A DNA stretch of 64,000 bases from Rhynchopus euleeides (GCA_963210315.1 OY723296.1:310001-374000), one strand, 5' to 3'. Counted from the stretch's first letter, positions 21,961 through 33,008 are shown. Notes: generated from the sequence alone by a model not told the origin. Numbers and translations: made by a program.

Positions 21961-23556
21961 TTATCCAGTCTTTCGTTTCCGATTCGCAACCCCGACTTGC
22001 TGCCAGGTCGCCAGGAGATCAGCCTCAAACGCCGCGAGGGCTGCGGCACTGCTGCCGGAGACGCCCGCCTCCAACCCCTGCACCCACGCCGGGTTCGCGA
22101 GGAGGAAGACGGCGGTGTCTCTGAGAAAGGGCGGGGTTGGGGCACCCGAGAGCCCGTCGGTGTACGTATGCTTGCCCTGGGGCACTACCACCTCGTGCAC
22201 GAGCTGGGTGTTAGCACGGAAGGCAATGATACCCGACGCGTCTGCCCAGTCGGGCACGACGATGACGAAGCAGAGCGCCTGCGGTGCAGCACGCAAGGCC
22301 TGGTCGATGTGGTCGTGCGTCTGCTGGCAGATCGCCTCGGTGAATGGGGGGTTGACCTCGATCACGCCGCCGGCAGGCGCCAGATCGAAGGCGGAGCCCA
22401 TGCTCCCGAAGTAGCAGTCGCACTCCCACAGGAGCGAGCAGAAGACCTGGGGCTCGCGGAGGGTGCCTGGGGCGCAGCAGTTGAGCGGGGAGGAGAACAT
22501 CTCGCAGGAGGTGCCGATGGTCCCGAACACGCGCATCACCTCCGAGGGCACGCAGTCCTGGAGGCCGCCTGTGGGGAGGGGGGGGGGGAAGTTGGGGGGG
22601 TGGGGGAAAACAATGGGGACTGCTCGGAGCACTAAACCCCCCCCCCCCCCCACCGGGGGCTGCCAGAGCGAGGGTGCCACTCTTTGTGACACGTAGAGCG
22701 CACCGAGCGGGCGCACACCCCCTGCTCACTACCCACTAACGACAGCACAACGGGCCCTGGGAAGGGTTCAGGCGCCGCACACTGTAAGGCAAAGGGCAGG
22801 GCTGGGAGACAATTCGCACAAGCTAAGCAAAAAAGGCATACCGCGACCGCCTGTGAGGCAGGAGTACTTCAGCCGCATCCACACCACAGCCTCTGTGAAC
22901 CGCTGCTGCCGCCTGCTGTCAGGCATGTCGGGGAAGGCGAGCGCATGGAACGTCATGAAGCGGGACCGGAGCTTCTCCCAGATGGGCCGTGCGACCTGCA
23001 CGGTGGTGCGCCTGTTGCTGAAGGCGACGGTGATGTCGGGGGACGACCCATCATCATCGACATCAGGCTCGAGGGGCCCGTCACGCGTGTCGGAGACGGG
23101 CAGCGTGTCGTATGTCAGCCCGCGCAGCTTGGCCAGCTGGGTGCTGACCTTGCCTGCAGTGACAGGCGCATCCTCTTCAGGCACACCACTTGAGACCATC
23201 TCCCGCACAAAGCCATCCGTGTCTCCGGAGATGAGGAAGCGGTTCAACGCCTTGTCGGCACGCTTGTAATCCTTCGCATATCCCGTGGCTGTCTTCACCC
23301 ACGCGAAAAACGACCGCCGCAGCTCCGTGTGCCCACGCAAACGCGACTCCTCAACAGTGATAGCCTCCAGCAAGCACGCGTTCTCCGCCTGCGACCGCCG
23401 GATCAGCCCGACCACACGCCCCACAGGGTCACACCCAGCAGGAGCCTCAGCCCCTGCGGGGCCGCACCCTGCTGTGGGCTGTGCGCTGCCAGGCTTGTCC
23501 TCGGTACCCTCCGCCTCGGGCAGCAGCCGCAGCGGCTGCTCCATCCCAGGCGACAT
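21961..23556 (-). CDS. PCIF1-type cap-adenosine N6-methyltransferase
   Basis: Exon 1 (22842-23556) and exon 2 (21961-22568) join across a 273-nt phase-1 intron (GTATGC...CCACAG) to a 440-aa protein. It carries the PCIF1 hallmarks in order: the GGLQ motif exactly at the splice junction, SSPLNC at ~residue 266, YFGSMGSAFDLAP, then the catalytic NPPF motif at ~310, and HTYTDG near 365. PCIF1 (CAPAM) uses S-adenosylmethionine to N6-methylate a 2'-O-methyladenosine next to the mRNA cap. The WW domain that binds RNA polymerase II in animals is not present; the N-terminus (~1-60) is low complexity. The C-terminus NRKRKTG suits a nuclear protein. In an organism with capped spliced leaders such an enzyme could act on the leader cap; that is inference. 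Confidence 0.88.
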
Positions 23557-23583
23557 AGGCAGAGCCGGGGTGCAGCACGGCAC

Positions 23584-23605
23584 CTGGGTGGTGGGGTGGT
23601 GTGGA
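23584..23605 (-). promoter_or_regulatory. Candidate trans-splice acceptor of the PCIF1 gene
   Basis: On the minus strand a C-rich stretch reads ACACCACCCCACCACCCAG and is followed 27 bases later by the ATG. The upstream frame is poly-Pro without homology, so this AG best explains the start of the mature mRNA. Confidence 0.45.
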
Positions 23606-23730
23606 GAAACCCTGCTGCTTGATGAGAGGGGGGGGGGGGGGTAGGCCCCTGCACGGTCCTTTAAATCTCTGTTTAGGGCTGTCACAAACACGATTTTTGG
23701 TTGTCATGCGCCAAAGAAACCTTATTTTTT

Positions 23731-23839
23731 GGGGGCCCTCGCTACCAGTCACTGCTCGTCACAGCTCGTCAGTCAGTGAGGGGAAGTGGGCTGGAGCTCA
23801 CTTTTTCTCACTCAGTCACACTTGGTAGCGAAGGCCCCC
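23731..23839. repeat. 109-bp foldback with 17-bp inverted ends
   Basis: The arms 23731-23747 and 23823-23839 pair at 16 of 17 positions around a core with further short inverted motifs. It sits in the spacer upstream of PCIF1 and could be a small MITE or a hairpin RNA. A loosely similar sequence occurs near 12440-12530. Confidence 0.55.
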
Positions 23840-24172
23840 TTTGCCTCATTTTTTTAGATTCCTTGGTGGGGGGGAGGCATATTCTTGACAAAACCGGGGG
23901 GAGCCAACTGTGGGGAAAAAGGCATTTTCGGTGCCCGGCGGGGTGTGCGTTCTGTAAGGAATGTGCCGCCCCCCCCTCGGCAGCCCCCCCTCCTTTTACT
24001 CCACACAAGCGTATGGAGCGTTGTGGAGCAGCCGCCCCTTCCTGCATTTCCTTTTTCCCTCGTTCTTTTTTAATAACCCCTCTCCTTGCAAAAAAACCCC
24101 CCCTGCTCCACCCCACCCCCAACTTTGAATCAAATGCCTTGCGATGACTCCGCACAAAGAGTGCGACGGCAC
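23840..24172. other. Intergenic, no gene seen
   Basis: T- and C-rich spacer downstream of the ART/ankyrin gene. Nothing supported apart from homopolymer runs. Confidence 0.45.
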
Positions 24173-27007
24173 TCACTCCATCGCTGCAGACAAGATGGCA
24201 ACTGCAGCTGTGTGGCCGCCTTGTTGTGCAATAGAAAGTGGCGTGTTGCCTTTGTTGTTCGTCTTCTTCACATCAGCATGTCCTTCCGTGATGAGGATGC
24301 GCAAGGCGTCGACATGTCCCCGCTGAGCGGCGATGAAACACGGAGTCCTCCCGCCGTTGTCGGCCGTATTCACATCGGCATGTCCTTCCATGATGAGGAT
24401 GCGCAATGCGTCGGCGTGTCCACCAAAAGCTGCCGCTCGACACGGAGTCCTCCCGTCATTGTGAGCCTTATTCACATCAGCATGTCCTTCCGTGATGAGG
24501 ATGCGCAGTGCGTCGACATGTCCCTCCTGAGCGGCGATGAAACACGGAGTCATCCCGTCGTTGTCGGCCGTATTCACATCAGCATGTCCTTCCGTGATGA
24601 GGATGCGCAATGCGTCGGCGTGTCCACCATAAGCTGCCGCTCGACACGGAGTGCTCCCGTCATTGTGGGCCTTCTTCACATCAGCATGTCCTTCTGTGAT
24701 GAGGATGCACAACGCTTCAACGTGTCCATTCTGAGCTGCAAAGTAACACGGCGTCCAACCGCCGCTGGTAGCCTTGTTCACATCAGCATGTCCTTCAGTG
24801 ATGAGGAGCCGCACTGTGTCAGGATGTCCCTCATGAGCTGCCATATGACACGGAGTCCGACCGCCATGTTCGTTGTCGGCGATATTCACATCAGCATGTC
24901 CTTCCGTGATGAGGATGCGCAGCGATTCAAGGCATCCCTTCTCAGCTGCGAAGAAACAGGGTGTCTTACCGTCGTTGGCAGGCTGGTTCACATCAGCACG
25001 TCCTTCAGCGATGAGTGTACGAACAGTATCGGCGTGTCCGTTCTGAGCGGCCCTGGCACACGGCGTCGCACCGTCATTGTCGGCCTTGTTCACATCTACT
25101 TTTCCGACCTTGATGAGGATGTGCAAAGCGTCGACACAGCCGGAAGCAGCAGCGATGCTGCAAGCAGTGCGCCCCAACGCATCCACCGTGTCAGGCGGCA
25201 GGTTGCCCGACAGGAGGACATCCTCCAGCAGGTCAGAACGGTTCCTTGCGGCTGCCGCATGCAGCACAGTCCACCCTTTCCGCGGTCCCTCTTGCTCGTA
25301 CGCCCTCCAGAACGTGTCCCCAAGGGCGCCCATTGCCTTGTCCAACACCGCTCGCTTGCAAGCACACGCAACGATCGCGACACCTGCTGTGTGCAGCTCC
25401 TGCGGTAGGGACCCAACATCCGCACCCTTGCTCAGCAGCACTGCCGCGGTGTTGTAGTGGCTCCCACTCTCGTTCATGCGCAACGCTGCCTCGAGCGCCT
25501 TGTTGAGGTCCTCCGTGCGACCTGCGTGTGCCAGGTTGGCACAGCACAGCGACACCACCTGCTCGTTGTGTTCCACCTCCACCGCCCTCTCGAGCAGCGT
25601 CTTCCCGTCCACAACAGGCATCTCCGTGCTGGGTGGGTAGCCCACCAACACTTGGACACGGGTCACCGGATGGGGCTGATGCTTCTTCTCCCTTTCGACC
25701 TTCGTCTTGATGGTATGGAGCAGCGGGGCGTTGCGCACCCTTTCCACATCTGTCATGATGTCAGTGAGCTTGCCCCAGTGATCGAAGTCGACCTCCTGCA
25801 GCTCCACCACCACGACGTTGCGCAGGCTTGAGTCCAGCGCCATCTCCAGCAGACGCAGCACACCGACGTCAGGCCGCCCCACCACACGGAACTGTGTGTT
25901 TGTCGCAATCAGCACCTCCTTCTCCTCGGGGAAACAGCTGAACTGGGCGATGCTGCGCCCCGTCCGCACACGCAGCACGAGGATGGTGCCCTGCACCTCG
26001 TCCCCGCCTTCCCCCTTCCCCAGGAAGTCCTTCACGACGTCCGGATCCTCGCTTGCGCTTGTGGGGTGCGGCATCGTCACAACCGCCCCCACCGAGTACA
26101 GCGACTCCTTCACACGGAAGTCCATTGCGCGGAACACCGTTCCCTCGTACTCCGGCTGCGACAGCATTGCGCGGTACAGGGAATACGCAAACCCCTTCAT
26201 CGGCTCGTAGCGCTCCCGCTTCTTCGAGAAGGCGACCTCGCGCATCGCCGCGTTCACCCCGTAGCACAGCGGGCTCTCCAGCGAGTACAGACGCAGGTAC
26301 GGCTCTGCCTTCCCTTCCACCTGCTGCACCGCCCAGTCCGCAGTCATCGTCTCGAACCGCCCACCGCCACGTCGCCCCGCCTCGTCCAGCTTCTCGCACT
26401 TCCCCACGTGCCGCTCCTTGCACTCCGCCTTCAGCGCAATCCCACACGCACCGCAAATGACGTACCCCTCGCACTCCGCCTCCATCGCAGCCTGCACCGT
26501 CGCAAGCAGCGGCATTACGTACGACGCCCCCTGAAAGAAGTCGCTCCACCCCTGGTCCACGTCGATCTCACGGATCCCGTCGCCGAACCGGCTTACCCCC
26601 TTGCTCGCTGTGACCAACCCTGCTGCCCGCTTGAACTCCTTCGCCGCCTTCTCCAGTTCTTTCCGCGCCCCCAACGCCAGTGATGCACATTCCCCGACGA
26701 CGACGCCCCGCCCCTTCCTCCGCTCCAGGCACTTGTTCATCGCAGCAATCACGCTGTGGCACAGTGCGTCGTGCCACTCCCCAAGCGCCGCCTCTAGCTT
26801 CCTCTCCACCTCCACTGCCTCCCCGCCCTCACCCACTCTGCTCTCCACCTGTGCGTGCAGCTGCTCCACCGCCTCCCGCGCCCACTTCACAGCATCTGCT
26901 GTGGTTGTGGTTGCGGTTGCGGTTGTTGTTGTGGTTGTCGTCGTGGTTGTGGCTGGAGACGCCAAAGCCTTCGCAGCCTTCACACCCGACCCCGCTGTCG
27001 TTGACAT
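24173..27007 (-). CDS. ADP-ribosyltransferase fused to ankyrin repeats
   Basis: The 944-aa protein has three parts. Residues ~1-200 are Thr/Ala-rich and then helical, with a CxxC...H...C cluster at ~186-204 that may bind zinc. Residues ~225-375 look like an arginine-type mono-ADP-ribosyltransferase with the R-S-E signature: VFRAMD (Arg ~292), TSASEDP (Ser ~316) and FPEEKEVLI (ExE ~360-365). Residues ~585-944 are about eleven ankyrin repeats of 33-35 residues. The last six alternate between two near-identical types (TPCRAAA and TPCFIAAQ), showing recent duplication. Family knowledge predicts transfer of ADP-ribose from NAD to a protein side chain, with ankyrins choosing the target. The frame extends 11 codons upstream through a non-ATG codon, so I start at MSTTAG, behind a CACCTGCAG acceptor. 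All catalytic residues appear intact. Confidence 0.85.
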   Translation of the reverse strand: MSTTAGSGVKAAKALASPATTTTTTTTTTATATTTTADAVKWAREAVEQLHAQVESRVGEGGEAVEVERKLEAALGEWHDALCHSVIAAMNKCLERRKGRGVVVGECASLALGARKELEKAAKEFKRAAGLVTASKGVSRFGDGIREIDVDQGWSDFFQGASYVMPLLATVQAAMEAECEGYVICGACGIALKAECKERHVGKCEKLDEAGRRGGGRFETMTADWAVQQVEGKAEPYLRLYSLESPLCYGVNAAMREVAFSKKRERYEPMKGFAYSLYRAMLSQPEYEGTVFRAMDFRVKESLYSVGAVVTMPHPTSASEDPDVVKDFLGKGEGGDEVQGTILVLRVRTGRSIAQFSCFPEEKEVLIATNTQFRVVGRPDVGVLRLLEMALDSSLRNVVVVELQEVDFDHWGKLTDIMTDVERVRNAPLLHTIKTKVEREKKHQPHPVTRVQVLVGYPPSTEMPVVDGKTLLERAVEVEHNEQVVSLCCANLAHAGRTEDLNKALEAALRMNESGSHYNTAAVLLSKGADVGSLPQELHTAGVAIVACACKRAVLDKAMGALGDTFWRAYEQEGPRKGWTVLHAAAARNRSDLLEDVLLSGNLPPDTVDALGRTACSIAAASGCVDALHILIKVGKVDVNKADNDGATPCARAAQNGHADTVRTLIAEGRADVNQPANDGKTPCFFAAEKGCLESLRILITEGHADVNIADNEHGGRTPCHMAAHEGHPDTVRLLITEGHADVNKATSGGWTPCYFAAQNGHVEALCILITEGHADVKKAHNDGSTPCRAAAYGGHADALRILITEGHADVNTADNDGMTPCFIAAQEGHVDALRILITEGHADVNKAHNDGRTPCRAAAFGGHADALRILIMEGHADVNTADNGGRTPCFIAAQRGHVDALRILITEGHADVKKTNNKGNTPLSIAQQGGHTAAVAILSAAME

Positions 27008-27027
27008 CTTCCACCACACCGCTGACC

Positions 27028-27045
27028 CTGCAGGTGCCAACTCTC
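27028..27045 (-). promoter_or_regulatory. Candidate trans-splice acceptor of the ART/ankyrin gene
   Basis: GGCACCTGCAG on the minus strand, 20 bases before the ATG. The pyrimidine tract is short, so this is a moderate candidate. Confidence 0.35.
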
Positions 27046-28164
27046 TCTGTGTGGTGTATGTGTGTGGGTGTGCAAAGACCGGAACAGGAGTGTCTCACTC
27101 GTGTCTGTTCCTCTGTTGTGCATGTGCGGCCAACAGCAGGTCCCAGCAGTGGGAGACAGACGACTCCCGAGGAACGAGGGTCCACAACAAAGGTGCAGAT
27201 GTATTCATACACACGGTGGCACGGTGGAGACCAATGTGACCTCTTCCGCTGCCGTTGCGGGGGTGATTTCGGTCCGGATGGTGGGGGGGCGAATCGGTTC
27301 TCAGCAGCACCTTGCCACACCCCGCGCTGGCCGATGTGCGGCGACTTCCAGAACAGCAGACGCACGCCACTCTCCCTTCACCTCCTCCCTGCCTTTTTTG
27401 TGGAGCTGCCGGAAAACAGACACCACAAGAGAGGGCAGCTTTTTTTTGGTGTCGACAATCACAGGCACTGCGAGAGCTAGGCTACCGCGCAGACCCGTGT
27501 CTGTCCCGTTGACGCCCATTTCCCACATGGCAAGGGGGCCAATTTTTTTGCTCTTCGGACGTGTTTAGGCTCCTCCCCACCCCCCACCTGCGGCCGGGCG
27601 TGTTTTCTGTTGCAAGGGCATTTTTTTTGCTGCAGTCGTCTCGACAATGATTCCCGTTCTTGACAACGTGCATGGCCGCAGCACGGCCAGCCCGAAAAAA
27701 ACACCACATACTAATATTTCTTGTGGCAATCCCCTCCCCCATTTCACTACACCACCCCACATCCTCCACTTCTCACTGCGCCCCCCCCCCCCCCCATCAC
27801 CCCTCGTAGCGGTGCGCACACACACCACGCCTCGCGCCCTGCTGCATGTCATATGTAACGCTGCTGCACGGAAGTGCAGGGCAGACCTACCGAAAAAACG
27901 GAACGGCAATCCCCGGCAATCCCAGCAAAGGGAGCCGGCGGGCGGGGTTTGGAGGAACAGAGACTGGGCTATTCTCCGTACACACACCCCATACAACAAC
28001 AACACACTGCACACCACCACCACGGGTGGGCTGTGATCCGCGCAGGATCTCCCCACACACACACCACACACCGCTAGGGCTGAACCAAGCGACATCGCTG
28101 GCTTTGCCCAGGAGAGGGAGCGGGGAGGCGCACTCGTTTGTCCTGAAGGCTGGGCGAGCGGGGC
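27046..28164. other. Intergenic, no gene seen
   Basis: 1.1-kb spacer with A/T homopolymers in a GC-rich background and a C run at 27780-27795. No frame with protein-like composition on the minus strand. Confidence 0.45.
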
Positions 28165-28414
28165 TTACTTGTCTCCCCTCAGCTCCTCCTTCAGATCCGA
28201 GCCGTGCTGCCTGATGAGGGCTGCCAGGGGAGGGTGTGTTGTCACGCTGGCGAGGGCGAAACTGCAGCGAGAAAGGCGGAGCTCTCGTGTGGCATTTGCT
28301 TTGGCTGGAGCTTCAGGGGAGAGCGCTGTCAAGCAGTTGAGAGATAGAGTGTGTGGTGGCTTGCTTTGGTCCGCGCTTGCGTGGGCTGGCACGCCAGCGA
28401 CACGTTGTCAGGCA

Positions 28415-28451
<37 letters not shown>

Positions 28452-28582
28452 GAGTGAGTGTGTGGGGATGGAGGCGATATCTTACAAGTCGCTCGACTGG
28501 AGATGATGAAGGGGTGAATCACAGACAGGAACCGCGTCGGGACACCCGCCCCCACCCCATTGGGGCACACGATCTGACACAT
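28165..28582 (-). CDS. Small two-exon hypothetical protein, 85 aa
   Basis: Exon 1 (28486-28582) and exon 2 (28165-28325) join with a phase-1 intron (donor GTAAGA, acceptor TTGACAG) to 85 residues. The start MCQIVCPNG lies 18 bases after CCACCTTTTGTCAG, a good pyrimidine-AG acceptor. The C-terminal half (HPPLAALIRQHGSDLKEELRGD) looks like an amphipathic helix pair. The intron contains a (CT)n run and two near-copies of the acceptor region. No family recognised. The donor differs from the GTATG used by all other introns here, which lowers confidence. Confidence 0.4.
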
Positions 28583-29389
28583 GATGATGCCAGTCGGGAC
28601 CTGACAAAAGGTGGCTCTGCTGACATGTCCTCACTGACTGGCTCTCCCTCGCCGCATCCCGCGGATACACCGCACACCCACACCGCGTGGTTCGGCCTCC
28701 GATCCCTTGTGGGGGTTCGCAGCTTGGCAAAGCTGCGAACAGCCATAAAATACGAGCAGAAAAAAAGTTGGGCGCAGGGGTGGGTGAGGGGGAGGGTGTG
28801 GCAGCGGATTTGCCTGGGGCTGCAGTGAAGCAGATAATAAAAAATCGTACTCCTTTCGCTATAGTAAGAGAAACACCCTGCCCAGCAACTGCAAAAAGGC
28901 AGATCAGGGCTACTTTTCGTTTGAGCACACACTCCTGTGTCAAAGGCTGTGTCAGCCCCTGTGAAGTGGCATGAAGGTGATCCTTATAAAGCTTCAGTGT
29001 ACGATTTCCTTCGTTACTTCGCGACTTCGCTACGCTTCGTCGCTCGTAACTGGTAAGAAAAAAAAGGCGTGGTAAGAGAGCTTACCCCCTTCTCTCGATA
29101 TGCAGGTGTTGGGGTGGGGGGAGTGGGAAGAGGGGAGAGGTGGAGGCGAAGGTTCTTGGTGTTGCCCAGAAAACACTTCTTCGAGCGGACAGTGTGGCTG
29201 CCGTCAGGTGGGGAGGCTCCGGGGGGCAAGCACTTGAAAAGGCAGAAAAAAAAGAGGAGGCTGTTGTCCAGGCTTGCTCCTAACATGGAATACGGAATAC
29301 ACTCTCCGAAATTTCTCGATTTTTTTCTAAGGATTTTTAGGAGGGGAGATTTATTTTTTTCTAAGGATTTTCCTTAGGAAACTTTTTCC
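28583..29389. other. Spacer with a perfect 11-bp hairpin
   Basis: At 28715-28740 an 11-bp perfect stem (GTTCGCAGCTT) closes a GGCA loop. At 29006-29066 lies a short repeat rich in TTCG/CTTCG motifs that recurs near 50070-50115 and, inverted, near 35370-35403. No gene is supported. Confidence 0.45.
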
Positions 29390-29545
29390 GAGTGGGGGGT
29401 GAGGATGAGTCCTCCAGACACCCGCCCCTTTTCTGTTTCTTCCTGGCAGCCAAAAAACCGGTGTTCTTTCCAGCCAAGACCCAGATGTTCACTACCGTGG
29501 CCTCCGGCGGCTGGGGGGCTCTGCCCCCCAGACCCCCCTGTGGCT
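29390..29545 (-). repeat. Dispersed hairpin repeat, copy 1 (inverted)
   Basis: This is homologous, in the opposite orientation, to 48780-49180 and 63741-63990. It contains the family's hairpin CTGGGGGGC / GCCCCCCAG (here with loop TCT) next to the conserved CCACGGTAGTGAAC motif read on the minus strand. Confidence 0.75.
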
Positions 29546-32009
29546 TGTGCCTGTCTTGTCACCAAGTCCTTACGCGTATGCCACTATGGCAGGTCAAGAA
29601 GGGGTGTCGTTGGAAAAAACGGTCCCGAAACCCATATTTTGCTTTCATCCCGCAGCTGATGATGGCGGGATCACGGCCACAGGAGAGATGAGCCGTGGAC
29701 GCCGGATACCCCATCTAGCGAGTAACTGTCAGATGGCGCCGACCCTATAGGAGGTCATCAGGCCGCGCAGCCTCATGCTGCAGGCAACCATCGCATGCCT
29801 CGGTCGTTCACGCGCCTTACAGCACAATGAAAACAAGGCGGTCATTGCCGACATTTTGTTTGGCCGAGGATGGCGAGCTACCGGACCTGGGGCTGCCAGT
29901 GGTGGTCTCGATCGAGGAGGCCTTCACCATGCGGTTCCGGTTGCGGCAGTCGTGCCGAAACGAGCGCCCATGAGTGATCTGTGATAGAATTTTCCAAGGC
30001 AGTGCACTGCGTGAGGTTGTGGGACTGGCACAGGGAACTGCTGGGTCCGAAATCCAAGGCAAAAATCCTTAGAAAAAAGCAGGAATACATTTCCGGGATT
30101 TTGGCTATTTTTCAAGGAATACGGAGCAAGCCTGCTGTTGTCTGTGTGCCAAATCCCGGCGGAATACAAAAAAAAAGGCAACTCCCCCCCCTCAGCCTGA
30201 CGAGGGGGTTTGAAAAAGAACTCTGCGGGCCACACATCATCGAAGTCGCTTCGCGGGACGGGACAGGGAGCACCCTGCAGCGGAGGACGCCAACGGGTGG
30301 GATTCCGAACGGAGAAGGGCGTCAGAGGGGAGCAAAAAGGCTTAGCAAACCCATTCCTTCCCGCCCTTCCCGATGCGGTGATTCCACCTACAAATACAGT
30401 GTTTACGGGCATCACGCCCTTTGTTGATTTGCCCTTTTTTTTGCCGTTTTTCACACCCACCCACCCCCCACAGATGCTCACACGACACAGGAGTCGGCGC
30501 CCCGCCTCGTCGGAAGGTACGCCGACTGCCGACCACTGTGTCGTGCACCGCATCGTGATTGAAGAAAGCTGTCACTACGCACGTAGGGGGAACAAGGCTG
30601 CGAACAGGGAACGTTGCTGGGTATAATACGGAGCAGGGGGGTTTGCACTATCGCTGGTCGGGTGGTAAAGTTGGGCCAAAGCGGGCAGGATCGGGAGTGA
30701 GGGGGCAGCGGTGAGAAGGGGCGCATTTGCCGTGTGACGTCTTTCTTGGTGGCAGCACTTTTTCAGGTGAATTTCTCTTGTGTGAGAAAAGCGCCGACAA
30801 AGCTTGCCGGGCACAGCGAAGACCTGGGTGGCACACTTTACAACTGTGTATGCCAGCCACGACGTCAGGATAGCTTCGCCCCTGCTACTTTGCTTCGACA
30901 CGCGGGAAACCTTCCGTACGTCGGTTCAGACAGTGGCCTCGCAGAAGAGAGCCATCAGAGGCATCCCAACGAGGGCGTCCAAACGGCACGTGAGGCACCA
31001 CGTTTCTGCGGGCCTTCGGTCTGTGCCAAAGTGTGCCAGGTTGCAGCCAAGACTGTTAGGTGGCTCACTTGTGGCACTTGAAAGCGAAGTCCCCAGGGAA
31101 GTAATATTGTGATCGATTTCGTTGTCAGGCTTTTGGGATTGGGTTGGGTATCTCAGGCGGGCTGGGCACTGCCCGTCTGGCGCTGCAAACCGACTGGGTC
31201 AAGAAGGATGTGTAGTACAACAGCAGAGGGGCTGCGGTGTGGGCATCAGAAAGGAAGCGGGGGTACCTTGGCGCGTGTCACTCAACACGGGAGAATGGGG
31301 AGGGGGGCGTTGGATGCCACACTGTGGCACAAATATGCATACAACTTGGGGGGCGGGGCCGTGCAGCGCCATTCATGGAGCAGAACACGAAAAATAGGCA
31401 AAAGCGAGAACAGGGGTTTCGTGTGAAATCCAGGTCCGGATGGCCTGCGAAGGGTGCCATGCCAGGTCCTGACCACCCCTTGCCTGGCCGCGCAACTGAA
31501 GGGATTCCACCAGCTTGAGACACCACCTTCGTTCCGAAACCCACTACCAAGCGCGAAACACGCCTTCATAAAATACTACGGGGGAGAGTATACTCTCAGT
31601 CGCAGCCCTTGTTACTTCACAGTGACTTCACAGTTGCATCCTGCTAGCACGGTAAAGACGGCAGCGCTGCCGGTCTCGAGAACGGCGACGGCGTGCCCTT
31701 GATCGGACCGATATCAGGGAGAGTTGGCGGAGTCTGTGGTTGGTTGTGTGTATTCCCCAGAGGAAAACAGAGAACGGGTGGTTTTATCGTGCAGACTAGC
31801 ATATCATACCACCTCCCTCCCAAGAAAAAAATCAACGAGAAACACTTGGCCTCTGCGATGTGAATGCTGCATTGCGCGCTTCCACCGTATTTGTGCCAGA
31901 CACACAGACAAGGAACAGGATCTTCGGAAGCACCCCTACACTTCTACGCATCAAAAGTTGTCACTTCAACTCTGCCGCTCTTTCTCTACTGTATGATACT
32001 TCGTTTGAT
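29546..32009. other. Repeat-rich region without a supported gene
   Basis: Several short plus-strand frames look faintly protein-like (for example 29827-29973 and 30805-31080). They are opposite to all host genes and may be remnants of mobile elements. None has a recognisable motif. AT-rich segments (30060-30180) alternate with GC-rich ones, suggesting a patchwork of old insertions. Confidence 0.4.
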
Positions 32010-32127
32010 GCGTTGACGCTTCCACACACACTTACAAACCCACTTGCCTGATGAAGGGGGTGGTGTGTAGAGCACGTTTGGCAGAGCTGAATGACACTTT
32101 CCGCGCGAAGGTCGTGTGCGTAATAAA
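32010..32127 (+). repeat. 118-bp short interspersed repeat, copy A
   Basis: Nearly identical (about two differences) to the reverse complement of 35784-35901. Both copies begin GCGTTGACGCTTCC and end GTGCGTAAT followed by A-rich sequence, like a small retroposed element. It lies directly downstream of the stop of the coiled-coil gene. Confidence 0.8.
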
Positions 32128-32156
32128 TGTTTTGTTCGCCTCCCAAGCGCTGCCTA

Positions 32157-33008
32157 CTATCTTTTTGACACAGTCAGGTTCCCTGTTGTGGTAAAAAACA
32201 CGGGGTCAGTCTGGGAATCACATACCGCACAGCTCGGGAATGGCCCCAGCTCGCAGCGCCCCAGGCTGCGGGTTTTATCCTTAGCCGTCATGATGGGGGG
32301 CAGCGCCGCACTCGACGTGGGCCGCGATACAACCGGCGCCGGACCCCCGATATCATTGGCCCCCTCCGCAGGGTCGTGGTGCTGGGACATCTGCGGCGCA
32401 CGCTTCAGAGGCGGCAGCGACACCCCCACAACCGGGGGGCTTTGCTGCTGGGCTGACGACATCATGGGCTGCGCGCAGATCGCCGACAGACGCCGCGTCA
32501 GCAGAAGCTGTATCTCGTGATACTTCTCCACCAGCTTCCGATACGCATGGTCAGTCTCCTCCAGATTCTTATGAGCCTCACGCTGCTCCTGCAGCAGCCG
32601 CGGCAGAGACACGGTGCGAGACGTGTCGGGGCGTCTGTCAGTCGGGCCTGGCCTCGGCGCCTGCGCCCTCCGCGCATTCTCCCGCTGTCTCACCATCCAC
32701 CACTTTTCACCGCACCCTGTATTGAGAAGTGAAGACGACGCCGATTCGCGCCGCTTGTTGTCTCTCGTGCCTGCCAGGAGCCCGATAAACTTCTTCTTCG
32801 CCTTATTAAGACCCAGCGTTGTGGCGATGACGCGCGTGAAGTCGTCCACTGTGCTCCACCCCCTCCACGCCTCGATCTCTGCAAGCACCTCCCTCTCCAA
32901 GAAGGCTGAGTTCTCCTCCAGGAGTGCCATATACCGCACCACATCGAGCTGAAGATCCCCCTCCTCGGAATCCGCATCCACACCCGGCTCTGACTTCGGA
33001 ATTATCAT
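32157..33008 (-). CDS. Hypothetical helical/coiled-coil protein, 283 aa
   Basis: Single exon beginning MIIPKSEPGVDADSEEGD. Residues ~20-100 form a helical domain (DVVRYMALLEENSAFLERE), residues ~145-195 are a likely coiled coil (LLQEQREAHKNLEETDHAYR), and the C-terminal ~90 residues are a disordered Pro/Ser-rich tail. No catalytic or membrane motif. The frame is open about 20 codons upstream of this ATG without homology, and I prefer the internal ATG. It ends 30 bases from a short interspersed repeat. Confidence 0.7.
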   Translation of the reverse strand: MIIPKSEPGVDADSEEGDLQLDVVRYMALLEENSAFLEREVLAEIEAWRGWSTVDDFTRVIATTLGLNKAKKKFIGLLAGTRDNKRRESASSSLLNTGCGEKWWMVRQRENARRAQAPRPGPTDRRPDTSRTVSLPRLLQEQREAHKNLEETDHAYRKLVEKYHEIQLLLTRRLSAICAQPMMSSAQQQSPPVVGVSLPPLKRAPQMSQHHDPAEGANDIGGPAPVVSRPTSSAALPPIMTAKDKTRSLGRCELGPFPSCAVCDSQTDPVFFTTTGNLTVSKR

